From Pseudomonas fluorescens (lineage in GTDB: Bacteria > Pseudomonadota > Gammaproteobacteria > Pseudomonadales > Pseudomonadaceae), in the NCBI RefSeq assembly GCF_002837185.1, contig NZ_KZ478014.1:1-62329 (forward strand): a stretch of 62,329 nt of DNA. Reading direction: 5' to 3'. The notes under the pieces were generated by a model that was not told the DNA's origin, did no database searches, and was given only the letters and a program-made list of their open reading frames with translations. Positions 25,199 to 34,694 of this stretch are shown in pieces (the stretch's first letter is position 1; each line of letters begins with the position of its first letter). Made by a program: the position numbers and the translations under genes.

Positions 25199-26106
25199 AA
25201 ATGACGGCAACCACGCGGGCCGAAGGCGCCATCGGCGGTGCCGTTGGCGCCAGGGCCGGGGCGCCGTCCCTGGCGCAGCGTTGGCGCGGATCGAGCAACC
25301 TGATCCCGGCACTGCTGTTCCTTGGCCTGTTCTTCCTGGCGCCGCTGATCGGCCTGCTGCTGCGTGGCGTGCTGGAGCCGGTGCCGGGCCTGGGCAATTA
25401 CGAACAGCTGTTTGCCAATTCCGCGTATGCGCGGGTGTTGCTCAATACCTTTTCGGTGGCCGGCCTGGTGACGCTGTTCAGCCTGCTGCTGGGCTTTCCG
25501 CTGGCCTGGGCGATTACCCTGGTGCCGCGCGGCTGGGGCCGCTGGATCTTGAGTATCGTGCTGCTGTCGATGTGGACCAGCCTGCTCGCCCGCACCTATT
25601 CCTGGCTGGTATTGCTGCAGGCCTCGGGGGTGATCAACAAGGCGTTGATGGCCATGGGCATCATCGATCAACCGCTGGAGATGGTGCATAACCTCACCGG
25701 CGTAGTGATCGGCATGAGCTACATCATGATTCCGTTCATCGTGTTGCCGCTGCAGGCGACCATGCAGGCCATCGACCCGATGATCCTGCAGGCCGGCTCC
25801 ATCTGTGGCGCCAGCCCATGGACCAACTTCTTCAGGGTGTTCCTGCCGCTGTGCCGGCCGGGCTTGTTTTCCGGCGGCCTGATGGTGTTCGTGATGTCCC
25901 TCGGTTACTACGTCACCCCGGCGCTGCTCGGCGGTGCGCAGAACATGATGCTGCCGGAGTTCATCATCCAGCAGGTGCAATCGTTCCTTAATTGGGGCCT
26001 GGCCAGTGCCGGCGCCGCGTTGCTGATCTTCATCACGCTGGTGCTGTTCTACTTCTACCTGAAGCTCCAGCCGGAATCCCCGGTTGGCGCCAGCAACGCG
26101 AGGTAA
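25183..26106 (+). CDS. ABC transporter permease (PotB-like)
   Basis: A 307-residue inner-membrane permease with about six hydrophobic helices. The EAA loop reads EAA-like GSICGASPWTNFFRVFLPLCRPG (about residues 205-227), the contact site for the ATPase. An unusual Gly/Ala-rich 30-residue cytoplasmic N-terminus precedes the first helix. The start at 25183 (behind GGTGGAATGA) overlaps the binding-protein gene by 16 nt; ATG at 25195 is an alternative that overlaps by 4 nt. It pairs with the PotC-like subunit at 26113. Confidence 0.88.
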   Translation: MASQMKMTATTRAEGAIGGAVGARAGAPSLAQRWRGSSNLIPALLFLGLFFLAPLIGLLLRGVLEPVPGLGNYEQLFANSAYARVLLNTFSVAGLVTLFSLLLGFPLAWAITLVPRGWGRWILSIVLLSMWTSLLARTYSWLVLLQASGVINKALMAMGIIDQPLEMVHNLTGVVIGMSYIMIPFIVLPLQATMQAIDPMILQAGSICGASPWTNFFRVFLPLCRPGLFSGGLMVFVMSLGYYVTPALLGGAQNMMLPEFIIQQVQSFLNWGLASAGAALLIFITLVLFYFYLKLQPESPVGASNAR

Positions 26107-26112
26107 GCCGTC

Positions 26113-26922
26113 ATGCTCCTGACCCCCAACGCCATGAGCCGCAGGATGCGCCTGGGCCTCTACACCACCACCGGTTTGATTGGCCTGTTCCTGCTGCTGC
26201 CGATCGTATTCATCGTGTTGCTGTCGTTCGGTTCGTCGCAATGGCTGGTGTTCCCGCCACCGGGCTGGACGCTGAAATGGTACGGCCAGTTCTTCTCCAA
26301 CCCCGACTGGATGAACGCGGCGATGGCCAGTCTCAAGGTGGCGGTGCTGACCACGTTCTTCGCCGTCGCGCTGGGGCTGCCGACCGCCTTTGCCCTGGTG
26401 CGCGGACGCTTCCCCGGTCGCGAGCTGCTCTACGGTCTGTTCACCCTGCCGATGATCGTGCCGCTGGTGATCATCGCCGTGGCGGTGTACGCGCTGTTCC
26501 TCAAGCTCGGCTACACCGGCACGATGTTCGCCTTCGTGGTCAGCCATGTGATTGTCGCGCTGCCGTTCACCATCATCTCGATCATCAACTCGCTGAAGCT
26601 GTTCGACCAGTCGATTGAAGACGCGGCGGTGATCTGCGGCGCCTCGCGCGTGCAGGCGGTGTTCAAGGTGACCTTCCCGGCGATTCGCCCAGGGATGGTG
26701 GCCGGTGCGCTGTTCGCCTTTCTCGTCTCGTGGGACGAAGTGGTGCTCAGCGTGATGATGGCCAGCCCGACCCTGCAAACCCTTCCCGTCAAAATGTGGA
26801 CCACCCTGCGCCAGGACCTGACGCCTGTGATCGCCGTCGCCTCGACGTTGCTGATCGGCCTGTCGGTACTGGTCATGGTGATTGCCGCCGCCCTTCGTCG
26901 GCGCACCGAAACCCGCGCCTAG
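26113..26922 (+). CDS. ABC transporter permease (PotC-like)
   Basis: A 269-residue permease with about six membrane helices. The coupling loop EDAAVICGASRVQAVFKVTFPAIRPG is a good match to the EAA consensus. PotC-like periplasmic opening GSSQWLVFPPPGWTLKWYGQFF is typical of polyamine and related type I importers. It follows the PotB-like gene by 6 nt and is followed by the ATPase gene after 17 nt, all on one transcript. Together with its partner it forms the translocation pore. Confidence 0.9.
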   Translation: MLLTPNAMSRRMRLGLYTTTGLIGLFLLLPIVFIVLLSFGSSQWLVFPPPGWTLKWYGQFFSNPDWMNAAMASLKVAVLTTFFAVALGLPTAFALVRGRFPGRELLYGLFTLPMIVPLVIIAVAVYALFLKLGYTGTMFAFVVSHVIVALPFTIISIINSLKLFDQSIEDAAVICGASRVQAVFKVTFPAIRPGMVAGALFAFLVSWDEVVLSVMMASPTLQTLPVKMWTTLRQDLTPVIAVASTLLIGLSVLVMVIAAALRRRTETRA

Positions 26923-26939
26923 GCGCCCAGGAGCAGAAC

Positions 26940-28094
<1,155 letters not shown>

Positions 28095-28179
28095 GCCTGC
28101 CTTGGAAGGCTTCATGTGGCAGCGGCTGGGAGAGTGTCAGCTCGTTTGTAGCTGGCCGTTCCGCCATCGGAGCTTCGTA

Positions 28180-28542
28180 TCAACCTCTGTACCAAATGGT
28201 CCAGATGACGATTGCAATCGCCCAGATATGACAGCTGCGATAGGGCCACAATGCCCATCTTCTGAGCGCTAAAGGAACTGACGCCAACTCTTCCTCGGTG
28301 ACGAGGCCAGCTTTCACGAAGCGCTTTGAATCGGACAGGAAATCAACCATAAGCCCCATGCGGTGAAACCTATCGATCCGTTGGTTTCTTTTCCAAAAAC
28401 GTTTATGCCTACGAACTCTTTCGTTGTCACTGAAGTAACTTTCCAGCTCGTCGAGTTTTCTATATTCGGCGTATAGAATCAGCCCCAAAAGGACGTGCGT
28501 CCCAGCCATCAGCACGATGCTATAGACAAGAAAGAGCGACAT
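28180..28542 (-). CDS. Small membrane protein, probable immunity protein of the neighbouring toxin-like gene
   Basis: A 120-residue protein with a hydrophobic helix at each end (about 3-25 and 98-118) and a charged middle rich in Arg and Lys. I do not know the family from memory, but it shares order and spacing with the protein at 40206: an LDELESYF/LDAIKDAL block after helix 1 and GLVTEEELASVPLALRRW against GDVNAADLESFPPYLKRL before the last helix. Both follow a Gly-rich effector-like gene. A membrane immunity protein is thus the best reading. The gene starts 2 nt after the effector stop and is less GC-rich than the flanking metabolic genes. Confidence 0.65.
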   Translation of the reverse strand: MSLFLVYSIVLMAGTHVLLGLILYAEYRKLDELESYFSDNERVRRHKRFWKRNQRIDRFHRMGLMVDFLSDSKRFVKAGLVTEEELASVPLALRRWALWPYRSCHIWAIAIVIWTIWYRG

Positions 28543-28544
28543 TA

Positions 28545-29549
28545 TTAAGCCCCCTCTGATTGAAATAAAAAAACACCATCGACCTCTAGGATCTCTCCAC
28601 CCAGGAAAGCACCGACATCTCCCAAAAAAGAACCTCCTGCGTACCCTCCCGCAGCGCCACCGATAATTCCACAGGCCAACTCAGCGCGTCCCTTGGTCGA
28701 AATAGCGAAAGCTATCTTACAAACACTCCGCCCAACCCTTGCACCATAGACTCCCCCGATCGAGGCCCCCGTCACGCTACCCGCCAACCGCCCCGTCTCC
28801 ACGTATTTGGCTCGCCGACACTGCGCCTCCCTCCCGGTCATACAGGCCTCCTTGATCTCCAATCCCGCCGCGCCAACGTCCATCGCCATTCCCACATACA
28901 TACCCTTGCCCAACCACTTCGACACTTGCGCAATCGCCCCCATCCGCTGGGCATAGCCGGCAATCTCGCCCTTGTGCAAATAGCTGTTGGTGGAGACCCC
29001 GAGGACCTCCTTCAACGACTGGTTACTGCGCAAGCCCGTGCCCAATCTGCCCGCGCCACGCAGTTGAGTATCCAGCAATGCAAACAGCATCTGCCGCTGG
29101 CGAATGAAAGTCTCGCGATCCAACCCGCCCGTTTTCAATCGTTGATGCAAACGCTCTATTTCCTCCAACGTATGCACTGTTTCATCCAAATGCCGCGCCC
29201 AGGCCGATGTCGCGCTGCCGACGCCAATCGAGCCATAGGTCAGCAAGCTCTGCAGCAAGTCATAGTCATTGACCACCGCCGCGCCGGTCGATGAATGCTG
29301 TTCCAGGTCGCGCCGCACCTGCTCGGCGTGGCGCATCAACCAGGCTTCGTCCCTGGAGCATTCCACGCTGTGTGCATCGGGAATAATCACTAATTGCCCC
29401 GGCGTGACCAGCCCATGGCGCAGGTGCCGGTTGAGCACATCAAAATGGTCGGAGCGCTGGCGGCTCAAGCCTCCCCCCATCAAGCGGGACTTCAAGCTGC
29501 TGTAGTCGGTTGTATGGTCGTTGATATAACTCTGCGCCATGCCCTGCAT
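28545..29549 (-). CDS. Orphan effector-like protein (LysM-like segment, helical region, glycine-rich hydrophobic C-terminus), no PAAR domain
   Basis: A 334-residue protein homologous by eye to residues about 165-466 of the PAAR protein at 40595. A short LysM-like segment (HLRHGLVTPGQLVIIPDAH), then long helices with ETFIRQRQMLFALLDTQLRG, then LGVSTNSYLHKGEIAGYAQRM, and a C-terminus dense in Gly and Ala with GxxxG spacings (GGVYGARVG, GGAAGGYAGGSFLG). Such tails occur in membrane-inserting toxins (for example glycine-zipper effectors). The PAAR delivery domain is missing, so it is either a separately delivered cargo effector or an orphan tail module. A second ATG at 29540 is an alternative start. 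Confidence 0.65.
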   Translation of the reverse strand: MQGMAQSYINDHTTDYSSLKSRLMGGGLSRQRSDHFDVLNRHLRHGLVTPGQLVIIPDAHSVECSRDEAWLMRHAEQVRRDLEQHSSTGAAVVNDYDLLQSLLTYGSIGVGSATSAWARHLDETVHTLEEIERLHQRLKTGGLDRETFIRQRQMLFALLDTQLRGAGRLGTGLRSNQSLKEVLGVSTNSYLHKGEIAGYAQRMGAIAQVSKWLGKGMYVGMAMDVGAAGLEIKEACMTGREAQCRRAKYVETGRLAGSVTGASIGGVYGARVGRSVCKIAFAISTKGRAELACGIIGGAAGGYAGGSFLGDVGAFLGGEILEVDGVFLFQSEGA

Positions 29550-29670
29550 CCCGCGTCCAATAGAGATGGCGTCGGAATATAGGCAAGCGAATACGGCCCG
29601 GAAACAAGCAGCAAGGAGTGAAGATAAATAGAGAAGTTGCCTACGCCGCCAGGAAAAACCGACTACAGAA

Positions 29671-29696
29671 AAATACCCGGCAAGCGCCGGGTATTT
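29671..29696. terminator. Bidirectional rho-independent terminator
   Basis: AAATACCCGGC and GCCGGGTATTT form a perfect 11-bp stem with loop AAGC. The stem ends are AT-rich on both strands. It lies 16 nt after the NCS1 permease stop on the minus strand and separates that gene from the effector-like gene. Confidence 0.8.
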
Positions 29697-29711
29697 GATT
29701 TGACGTGATGA

Positions 29712-31118
29712 TCAGTCCGAATAACCCAGCCTTACCGCACGAACCTTCTGCGTCTGCTTGCGCGTCGCCAGGCAGTAATACAAAGGACACGTCACCACCA
29801 ACCCCACCAGCCACGACAAGTCCGCGCCTTCCACCAGGTTGGCCCAGGGCCCCACATACAACGACGTATTGGCAAACGGCAATTGCACGATGATGCCGAT
29901 GAAATATGCCACGATCGCATGCAGGTTGAACCGGCCATACACCCCGCCGTCGGCCTGGAAGATCGAGGCGATGTCGTACACCCCGCGCTTGATGATGTAG
30001 AAGTCGATCAGGTTGATCGAGGCCCACGGCACCAGCACCAGCAACAGCGCGAGGATCAATCCGATAAATTGCGCGATGAAGTCCGCCGACGCGCCCAGCG
30101 CCACTACACAGCAACCGGCGAGGATCACGCCCGACAGCACTACGCGCACCTTGATGCTGGGCGTCCAGCGGCTGGCGAAGGTCTGGATCGAGGTGATAAT
30201 CGAGAGCACCGCGCCGTACAGGTTCAGTGCGTTGTGGCTGATGATATTGAGCAGGAACAGCACCATCAGGATCGGCCCCAGCGCGCCCGTGGCTTGCTTG
30301 ACCGCGACCATCGCTTCGGTGCCTTCCGGTGTCGCCAGTGCCGCCACCAGGCCGAAGGCGAACGACAGGATGGTGCCCAGTGTTGCGCCCAGGTAGGTGG
30401 CGATAAATGGCCGGGTGATGCCGATGTCCGCCGGCAGGTAGCGCGAATAGTCACTGGTGTAGGGCGAGAAGCTGATCTGCCAGATCACCCCGAGCGACAC
30501 CGTGGCCAGCCAGCCGGCGGCGTTGAAACCGCCGCGGGTGAGGAAGTCGGCCGGCAGGTCATGGGCAAAGATGTAGACAAACCCGGCGAGCAACGCGCTG
30601 CCCATCACCCAGGTGCCGATGCGATTCAAGGTATGGATAAAGCGGTAGCCGATCACGCCGATGGCCGTGGCGCTGAGGGCGCCGATCAGGATGCTCGCCG
30701 GCACCGGGACCGACGGCACGATGCCGACGATGGATTTGCCGGCCAGCACGATGTTGGAAATGAAAAAGCCGATGTAGATCAGCGCCGCGAAAAATACGAT
30801 CAGCAGCGCGCCGTAGCGCCCGAACTGGCCACGGCTCTGCACCATCTGCGGGATGCCCATGCGCGGGCCCTGGGCGGATGCGAGGGCAATCACGATGCCG
30901 CCAAGCAGATGCCCAAGGGCAATCGCCAGCAGCCCCCACATCAGATTGAGATGAAACACCTGGGCCACCATTGCACCGGTGACGATGGGCAGCGGCGCGA
31001 TATTGGTGCTGAACCACAACGTGAACAGGTCGCGGGCTTTCCCGTGGCGCTCTGAGAGGGGGACGTAATCGACCGTGTGATGCTCGATCAGGGGGTCTTG
31101 CCGGGACATCTGAGGCAT
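29712..31118 (-). CDS. NCS1-family purine/cytosine-type permease
   Basis: A 468-residue transporter with about twelve helices of the nucleobase:cation symporter-1 family. Characteristic parts are LFTLWFSTNIAPLPIVTGAM in helix 1, GPRMGIPQMVQSRGQFG, the FSPYTSDYSRYLP loop (strongly conserved in NCS1) and the Asn-rich ISHNALNLYGA in helix 8. Members carry purines, pyrimidines, hydantoins, allantoin or vitamin precursors. A box identical to GntR-box C stands upstream, so its cargo is probably the island's substrate, an N-heterocycle. The ATG at 31118 was chosen; an in-frame TTG at 31163 adds 15 polar residues without a ribosome site. Confidence 0.9.
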   Translation of the reverse strand: MPQMSRQDPLIEHHTVDYVPLSERHGKARDLFTLWFSTNIAPLPIVTGAMVAQVFHLNLMWGLLAIALGHLLGGIVIALASAQGPRMGIPQMVQSRGQFGRYGALLIVFFAALIYIGFFISNIVLAGKSIVGIVPSVPVPASILIGALSATAIGVIGYRFIHTLNRIGTWVMGSALLAGFVYIFAHDLPADFLTRGGFNAAGWLATVSLGVIWQISFSPYTSDYSRYLPADIGITRPFIATYLGATLGTILSFAFGLVAALATPEGTEAMVAVKQATGALGPILMVLFLLNIISHNALNLYGAVLSIITSIQTFASRWTPSIKVRVVLSGVILAGCCVVALGASADFIAQFIGLILALLLVLVPWASINLIDFYIIKRGVYDIASIFQADGGVYGRFNLHAIVAYFIGIIVQLPFANTSLYVGPWANLVEGADLSWLVGLVVTCPLYYCLATRKQTQKVRAVRLGYSD

Positions 31119-31200
31119 AGGAATAACTCGCGTTTGTCTGATCTTATAGTTGTTTGACGCCAACCGAGGGGAACTCTAGGGCCGCCCTCAGCATGAACAC

Positions 31201-31218
31201 CATATTATGGTATTCCAA
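31201..31218 (-). promoter_or_regulatory. GntR-box D at the NCS1 permease promoter
   Basis: CATATTATGGTATTCCAA repeats box C (24050-24067, opposite strand) without a mismatch over 18 nt. It lies about 85 nt before the permease start. Confidence 0.75.
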
Positions 31219-31374
31219 GCTTTTAACAAGACTGATCCGTTGTTTTAGCCCGCCTCCGATCCGGCAATCCCGCCCCGAGAAAACCCATTATCAAGGCATA
31301 AATCCCCGTAATAGAGGGTTTTTTGCGGTTCTTGACACGTTTATCGCCCGTTTAAAAAAGCCCTTGCAACTCAT

Positions 31375-31391
31375 GTATTACGGTATACCAT
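31375..31391 (+). promoter_or_regulatory. GntR-box E at the flavin reductase/monooxygenase promoter
   Basis: GTATTACGGTATACCAT differs from box A by one base. TTGC at 31364 has the same spacing to the box as TTGC at 17138 has to box A, so the box may overlap the -10 region of a shared promoter type. It ends 46 nt before the gene. Confidence 0.75.
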
Positions 31392-31437
31392 CAGACCTAT
31401 AAATTTAAAAAACCGCTTCATAGCAGAGGACAATCCC

Positions 31438-31923
31438 ATGATCGATGCCGCCGTCTACAAACAAGTGATGGGTTCGTTTCCGTCCGGGGTCACCGTAATT
31501 ACTACGCTGGACGACGACGGGCAAATCGTCGGCCTCACCGCCAGCGCGTTCAGCTCGCTGTCCATGGACCCGGCCCTGGTGCTCTTCTGCCCCAACTACA
31601 GCTCTGACTCCTACCCCGTACTGATCAAGAACAAGCGCTTCGCCATCCATGTGTTGTCCGGCGGACAGCAAAGCGAAGCCTATGCCTTTGCGCGCAAAGG
31701 CAAGGACAAGGCCCAGGGCATAGAGTGGACCCTGAGTGCATTGGGCAATCCGATCCTGGCCAATGCCACAGCGGTCATTGAATGCCAGTTGTGGCGCGAA
31801 TACGAAGGCGGCGACCACGCAATCATGGTTGGCTCGGTCAAGAACTTGATCGTGCCGACACAGCCGAATGGACCCCTGGTGTATTGCCACGGCAAGATGG
31901 GTACCCTGCCGGTGCCTGCCTGA
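31438..31923 (+). CDS. Flavin reductase (HpaC/RutF-type), copy 2
   Basis: A 161-residue paralogue of the reductase at 20153, same length and about 117 identical residues by eye, with the same GSFPSGVTVITT and GGDHAIMVGSV signature blocks. It should make FMNH2 with NAD(P)H. It lies 57 nt before the luciferase-like monooxygenase and is clearly its reductase partner in a two-component system. The upstream box E ties it to the GntR regulon. Why the island keeps two reductases is unclear; one may serve as backup or feed a monooxygenase elsewhere. Confidence 0.92.
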   Translation: MIDAAVYKQVMGSFPSGVTVITTLDDDGQIVGLTASAFSSLSMDPALVLFCPNYSSDSYPVLIKNKRFAIHVLSGGQQSEAYAFARKGKDKAQGIEWTLSALGNPILANATAVIECQLWREYEGGDHAIMVGSVKNLIVPTQPNGPLVYCHGKMGTLPVPA

Positions 31924-31980
31924 TACCCCGCTGAACCCATTTTTTTTGCGGAAAACAACAATAGATCCGAGGTACGCGTC

Positions 31981-33024
31981 ATGAAATTTTCGCTGTTCGT
32001 ACACATGGAACGCTGGGATGAAAGCGTCAGCCACCGTCAGTTGTTCGAAGACTTGACCGAACTGACCCTGATGGCCGAAGCCGGTGGTTTCAGCACCGTG
32101 TGGATTGGCGAACACCACGCGATGGAATACACCATATCGCCAAGTCCCATGCCGCTGCTGGCTTACCTCGCGGCCAGGACCACCACTATCCATCTGGGCG
32201 CCGGCACCATCATCGCGCCGTTCTGGCACCCGCTGCGGGTGGCGGGCGAATGCGCGTTGCTCGACGTGATCAGCAACGGGCGCATGGAAGTAGGCCTGGC
32301 CCGTGGCGCTTATCAGGTCGAGTTCGACCGCATGGCCGGCGGCATGCCTGCCTCGAGCGGTGGCCAGGCCCTGCGCGAAATGGTGCCGGTAGTGCGCGCC
32401 CTGTGGAAAGGCGACTACGCCCATGACGGCGACATCTGGAAGTTCCCCACCTCCACCAGCGTACCCAAGCCGATCCAGCAGCCCAGCCCACCGATGTGGA
32501 TCGCCGCCCGCGACCCCGACTCCCATCATTTCGCCGTGGCCAACGGCTGCAACGTGATGGTCACGCCGCTGATGAAGGGCGATGAAGAAGTCCTGGACCT
32601 GAAAAACAAATTCCAGGCTGCCCTGGACAACAACCCTGGCGTGCCGCGCCCGCAGTTGATGGTGCTGCGTCACACCCACGTGCACGCCGCTGATGATCCG
32701 CAGGGCTGGAAAGTCGGGGCCAAGGCGATCTCGAAGTTCTATCGCACCTTCGATGCCTGGTTCGGTAACAAGAGCGTGCCGGTCAACGGTTTCCTGGAGC
32801 CAAGTCCGGAAGAGAAGTTCGCCGCACGCCCCGAGTTCGAACTGGAGAGCCTGCACAAAACCGCGATGATCGGCACTGCAGAAGAGATCATCCCGCGTAT
32901 TCGGTATTACCAGGAACTGGGCGTGGATGAGTTCAGCTTCTGGTGCGACAACAGCCTGCCCCATGCCGAGAAGAAGAAGTCCCTGGCCCTGTTTATCGAG
33001 CAGGTGATGCCAGCGTTTCGTTGA
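31981..33024 (+). CDS. Luciferase-like (LLM class) FMN-dependent monooxygenase
   Basis: A 347-residue bacterial-luciferase-fold monooxygenase. The N-terminal strand MKFSLFVHMERWDES, WIGEHHAMEYTISPSPMPLLAYLAART (His pair near the flavin), GAGTIIAPFWHPLRVAGE and the NGRMEVGLARGAYQVEF block are typical of the LLM class. It uses FMNH2 and O2 to oxygenate, and often open, a ring; RutA and the pyridine and EDTA/NTA monooxygenases belong to this superfamily. With its own reductase upstream, NCS1 permease divergent, and the hydrolase and dehydrogenase in the linked operon, it is the likely first enzyme of the pathway. The substrate is unknown. Confidence 0.9.
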   Translation: MKFSLFVHMERWDESVSHRQLFEDLTELTLMAEAGGFSTVWIGEHHAMEYTISPSPMPLLAYLAARTTTIHLGAGTIIAPFWHPLRVAGECALLDVISNGRMEVGLARGAYQVEFDRMAGGMPASSGGQALREMVPVVRALWKGDYAHDGDIWKFPTSTSVPKPIQQPSPPMWIAARDPDSHHFAVANGCNVMVTPLMKGDEEVLDLKNKFQAALDNNPGVPRPQLMVLRHTHVHAADDPQGWKVGAKAISKFYRTFDAWFGNKSVPVNGFLEPSPEEKFAARPEFELESLHKTAMIGTAEEIIPRIRYYQELGVDEFSFWCDNSLPHAEKKKSLALFIEQVMPAFR

Positions 33025-33030
33025 CCGTCC

Positions 33031-33063
33031 GCAGGCGTCGCTTCAAGCAGATGCGACGCCTGC
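33031..33063. terminator. Stem-loop between convergent monooxygenase and NRAMP-like genes
   Basis: GCAGGCGTCGC and GCGACGCCTGC form a perfect 11-bp stem with an 11-nt loop, starting 7 nt after the monooxygenase stop and 12 nt before the transporter's stop. It can serve both directions. No U-run is present. Confidence 0.65.
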
Positions 33064-33074
33064 ACACCCGGTGA

Positions 33075-34376
33075 TCAGCTGAACAGCTCGACACCCAGCT
33101 GAAACGCGACCCACAGCGCCAGACCCGTGGCGAAGAGCAACGCAATGTTCTCGAACAGGTTATTGCGGTACTCCTTGCCGAGCAGCGACTTCTGGTTGGA
33201 CATGATCAGCAGGCCGAGGGAAATCACCGGCAGACCGATGATGTTCAACGCGCTGACACCAATGGTCAGCGTGACAAAGTCCGGCATGCCCGGCAGCGAC
33301 CAGACCAGCGGGGTCACCAGGATGAACAGCATGAACCACTTGTGCATCGGGTCATGGTGGAACTCTCTGCCATAGCGTTCCCGGCGTCCGGGGCGCACGT
33401 GCTGGAAGGCATCGGTGATCAGCATCGGAAAGGCCGTGGTCTTGCCCGAGATGCTGGCGAACAGCGTCGCGAACACGCCGATAAAGAAGATGTACCAGCC
33501 GATCGGGCCGAAGAAGATCTCCAGCGCCTTGCCCAGGTCGCCCAGGGTATTCACTTCAATGCCGTTGGGCCGCAGGATCTCGGCGCCGACAATCCAGATC
33601 GCCAGGTTGATCACAATGCCGACGAACACGGCGAACAGCAGGTCGTTACGCTGGATGCGCTTGTGCTGCGGGCCAATCCAGCCCTTCTGGCGCATCACAT
33701 AGGGGTGCACAAAGTTGGCGATCGAGCCCGCCACCGCGCCGATCACCGAGACCGCCACCAGCAACGCGCCATGCACGCCCTCATCCGGCGGAATGCTGAA
33801 ACCGATCGTGCCTCTGACAATACTCGCCATGTCCGGCCCGGACATCACTGCCAAGGCAATGAACGCCAGGGTCATGATCGCCAGCAGGCTCTTCATCACG
33901 CCTTCGATCATCGAATAGATATTGCGCCCCACCAGCAGCCACACTGCCAACACCACGGCCACCGAACACAGCAGCGCGTAGTCGGTCTTGAACAGCATGG
34001 CCAGGGCTTCACCCGCGCCCTTGATCATGTAGGCATTCATCAAATGCCCCATCAGCAGCGCATACACCAGCAGGAACCAGGCGAAAAACGGGTTCAACTG
34101 GGCATAGCCCTGAAGGATCGTCATGCCTTGGTTATTGCACAGCTGGAAGCGCGCAATGATGTTGACGATCAGGTACCTGAGCAGCAGCGACACCGCGAGC
34201 ACCCACATCATGGCGTAGCCGTAGTTGGCGCCGGCAACGGAGGAGGTAATCAGATCGCCTGCGCCCAGCCAGGACAGTACCGCGATAACGCCGGGGCCGA
34301 GCAGCTTTAGAAGTCGTACAACATGGCCGGGCGCAGGCGCCGCAGCCTTGCCTTCGACGGAAGGAAAACCGGTCAT
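33075..34376 (-). CDS. NRAMP-related transporter with non-canonical metal-site motifs
   Basis: A 433-residue integral membrane protein with about eleven helices and the overall NRAMP order: GPGVIAVLSWLGAGDLITS in helix 1, the cytoplasmic QGMTILQGY segment, and ANFVHPYVMRQKGW in helix 6. Canonical manganese/iron NRAMPs have DPGN in helix 1 and a MPH motif in helix 6. Here these read GAGD and IANFVHP, so the Asp, Asn and Met ligands have changed. NRAMP-related proteins with altered motifs include magnesium and aluminium carriers, so I do not assign Mn2+ or Fe2+. It is an isolated gene, convergent with the monooxygenase. Confidence 0.8.
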   Translation of the reverse strand: MTGFPSVEGKAAAPAPGHVVRLLKLLGPGVIAVLSWLGAGDLITSSVAGANYGYAMMWVLAVSLLLRYLIVNIIARFQLCNNQGMTILQGYAQLNPFFAWFLLVYALLMGHLMNAYMIKGAGEALAMLFKTDYALLCSVAVVLAVWLLVGRNIYSMIEGVMKSLLAIMTLAFIALAVMSGPDMASIVRGTIGFSIPPDEGVHGALLVAVSVIGAVAGSIANFVHPYVMRQKGWIGPQHKRIQRNDLLFAVFVGIVINLAIWIVGAEILRPNGIEVNTLGDLGKALEIFFGPIGWYIFFIGVFATLFASISGKTTAFPMLITDAFQHVRPGRRERYGREFHHDPMHKWFMLFILVTPLVWSLPGMPDFVTLTIGVSALNIIGLPVISLGLLIMSNQKSLLGKEYRNNLFENIALLFATGLALWVAFQLGVELFS

Positions 34377-34694
34377 AGGGGGGAGTCTCCGTTATTTTTT
34401 TTGTGAGAGCGGTGATAGTCGAACACAGTTGATACGACGTCGTACAACTCCAATAGCCGGTTAAGTATTAATAAATGTTTCGCGCCGCCACGAGTGCCCG
34501 CGATGCGCTGGAATCATCGCCCTGCGACAAAATGTACTAACCAGTTACTTATCTTGCTAAAATCGCGGTCCTGCCCTATTGCCTGTCAATTAAGCGAACG
34601 AAATGTTCAACGCAGCGAAGATCAAATGTGGGAGGGGATCTGCGCTAACTGATCGGCATTAGGCTTTGCCCTCTCTCACTCGAGCCCTTTCGAC
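34377..34694. other. Intergenic region upstream of gcd
   Basis: The 318 nt hold the divergent promoters of the NRAMP-like gene and gcd. CGACGTCGTACAAC at 34436-34449 is an imperfect dyad. A lone, degenerate REP (AAATGTGGGAGGGGATCTGC, 34624-34643) lies about 50 nt before gcd. No coding potential is visible. Confidence 0.5.

Larger units (their letters stand above)
31119..31437. other. Divergent promoter region between the NCS1 permease and flavin reductase genes
   Basis: This 319-nt gap holds two GntR-boxes (31201 and 31375), one per direction. In between, CCCGTAATAGAGGGTTTTTT at 31304-31323 might be a short terminator-like element. I see no coding potential. Confidence 0.6.

Noticed and set aside
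28180..29549. Flanking direct repeats or an integrase that would define a mobile island around the effector pair
   Set aside because: I looked at both borders and saw no tRNA, integrase, transposase or clear direct repeats; only a possible REP remnant (CGCCATCGGAG) lies near 28163.
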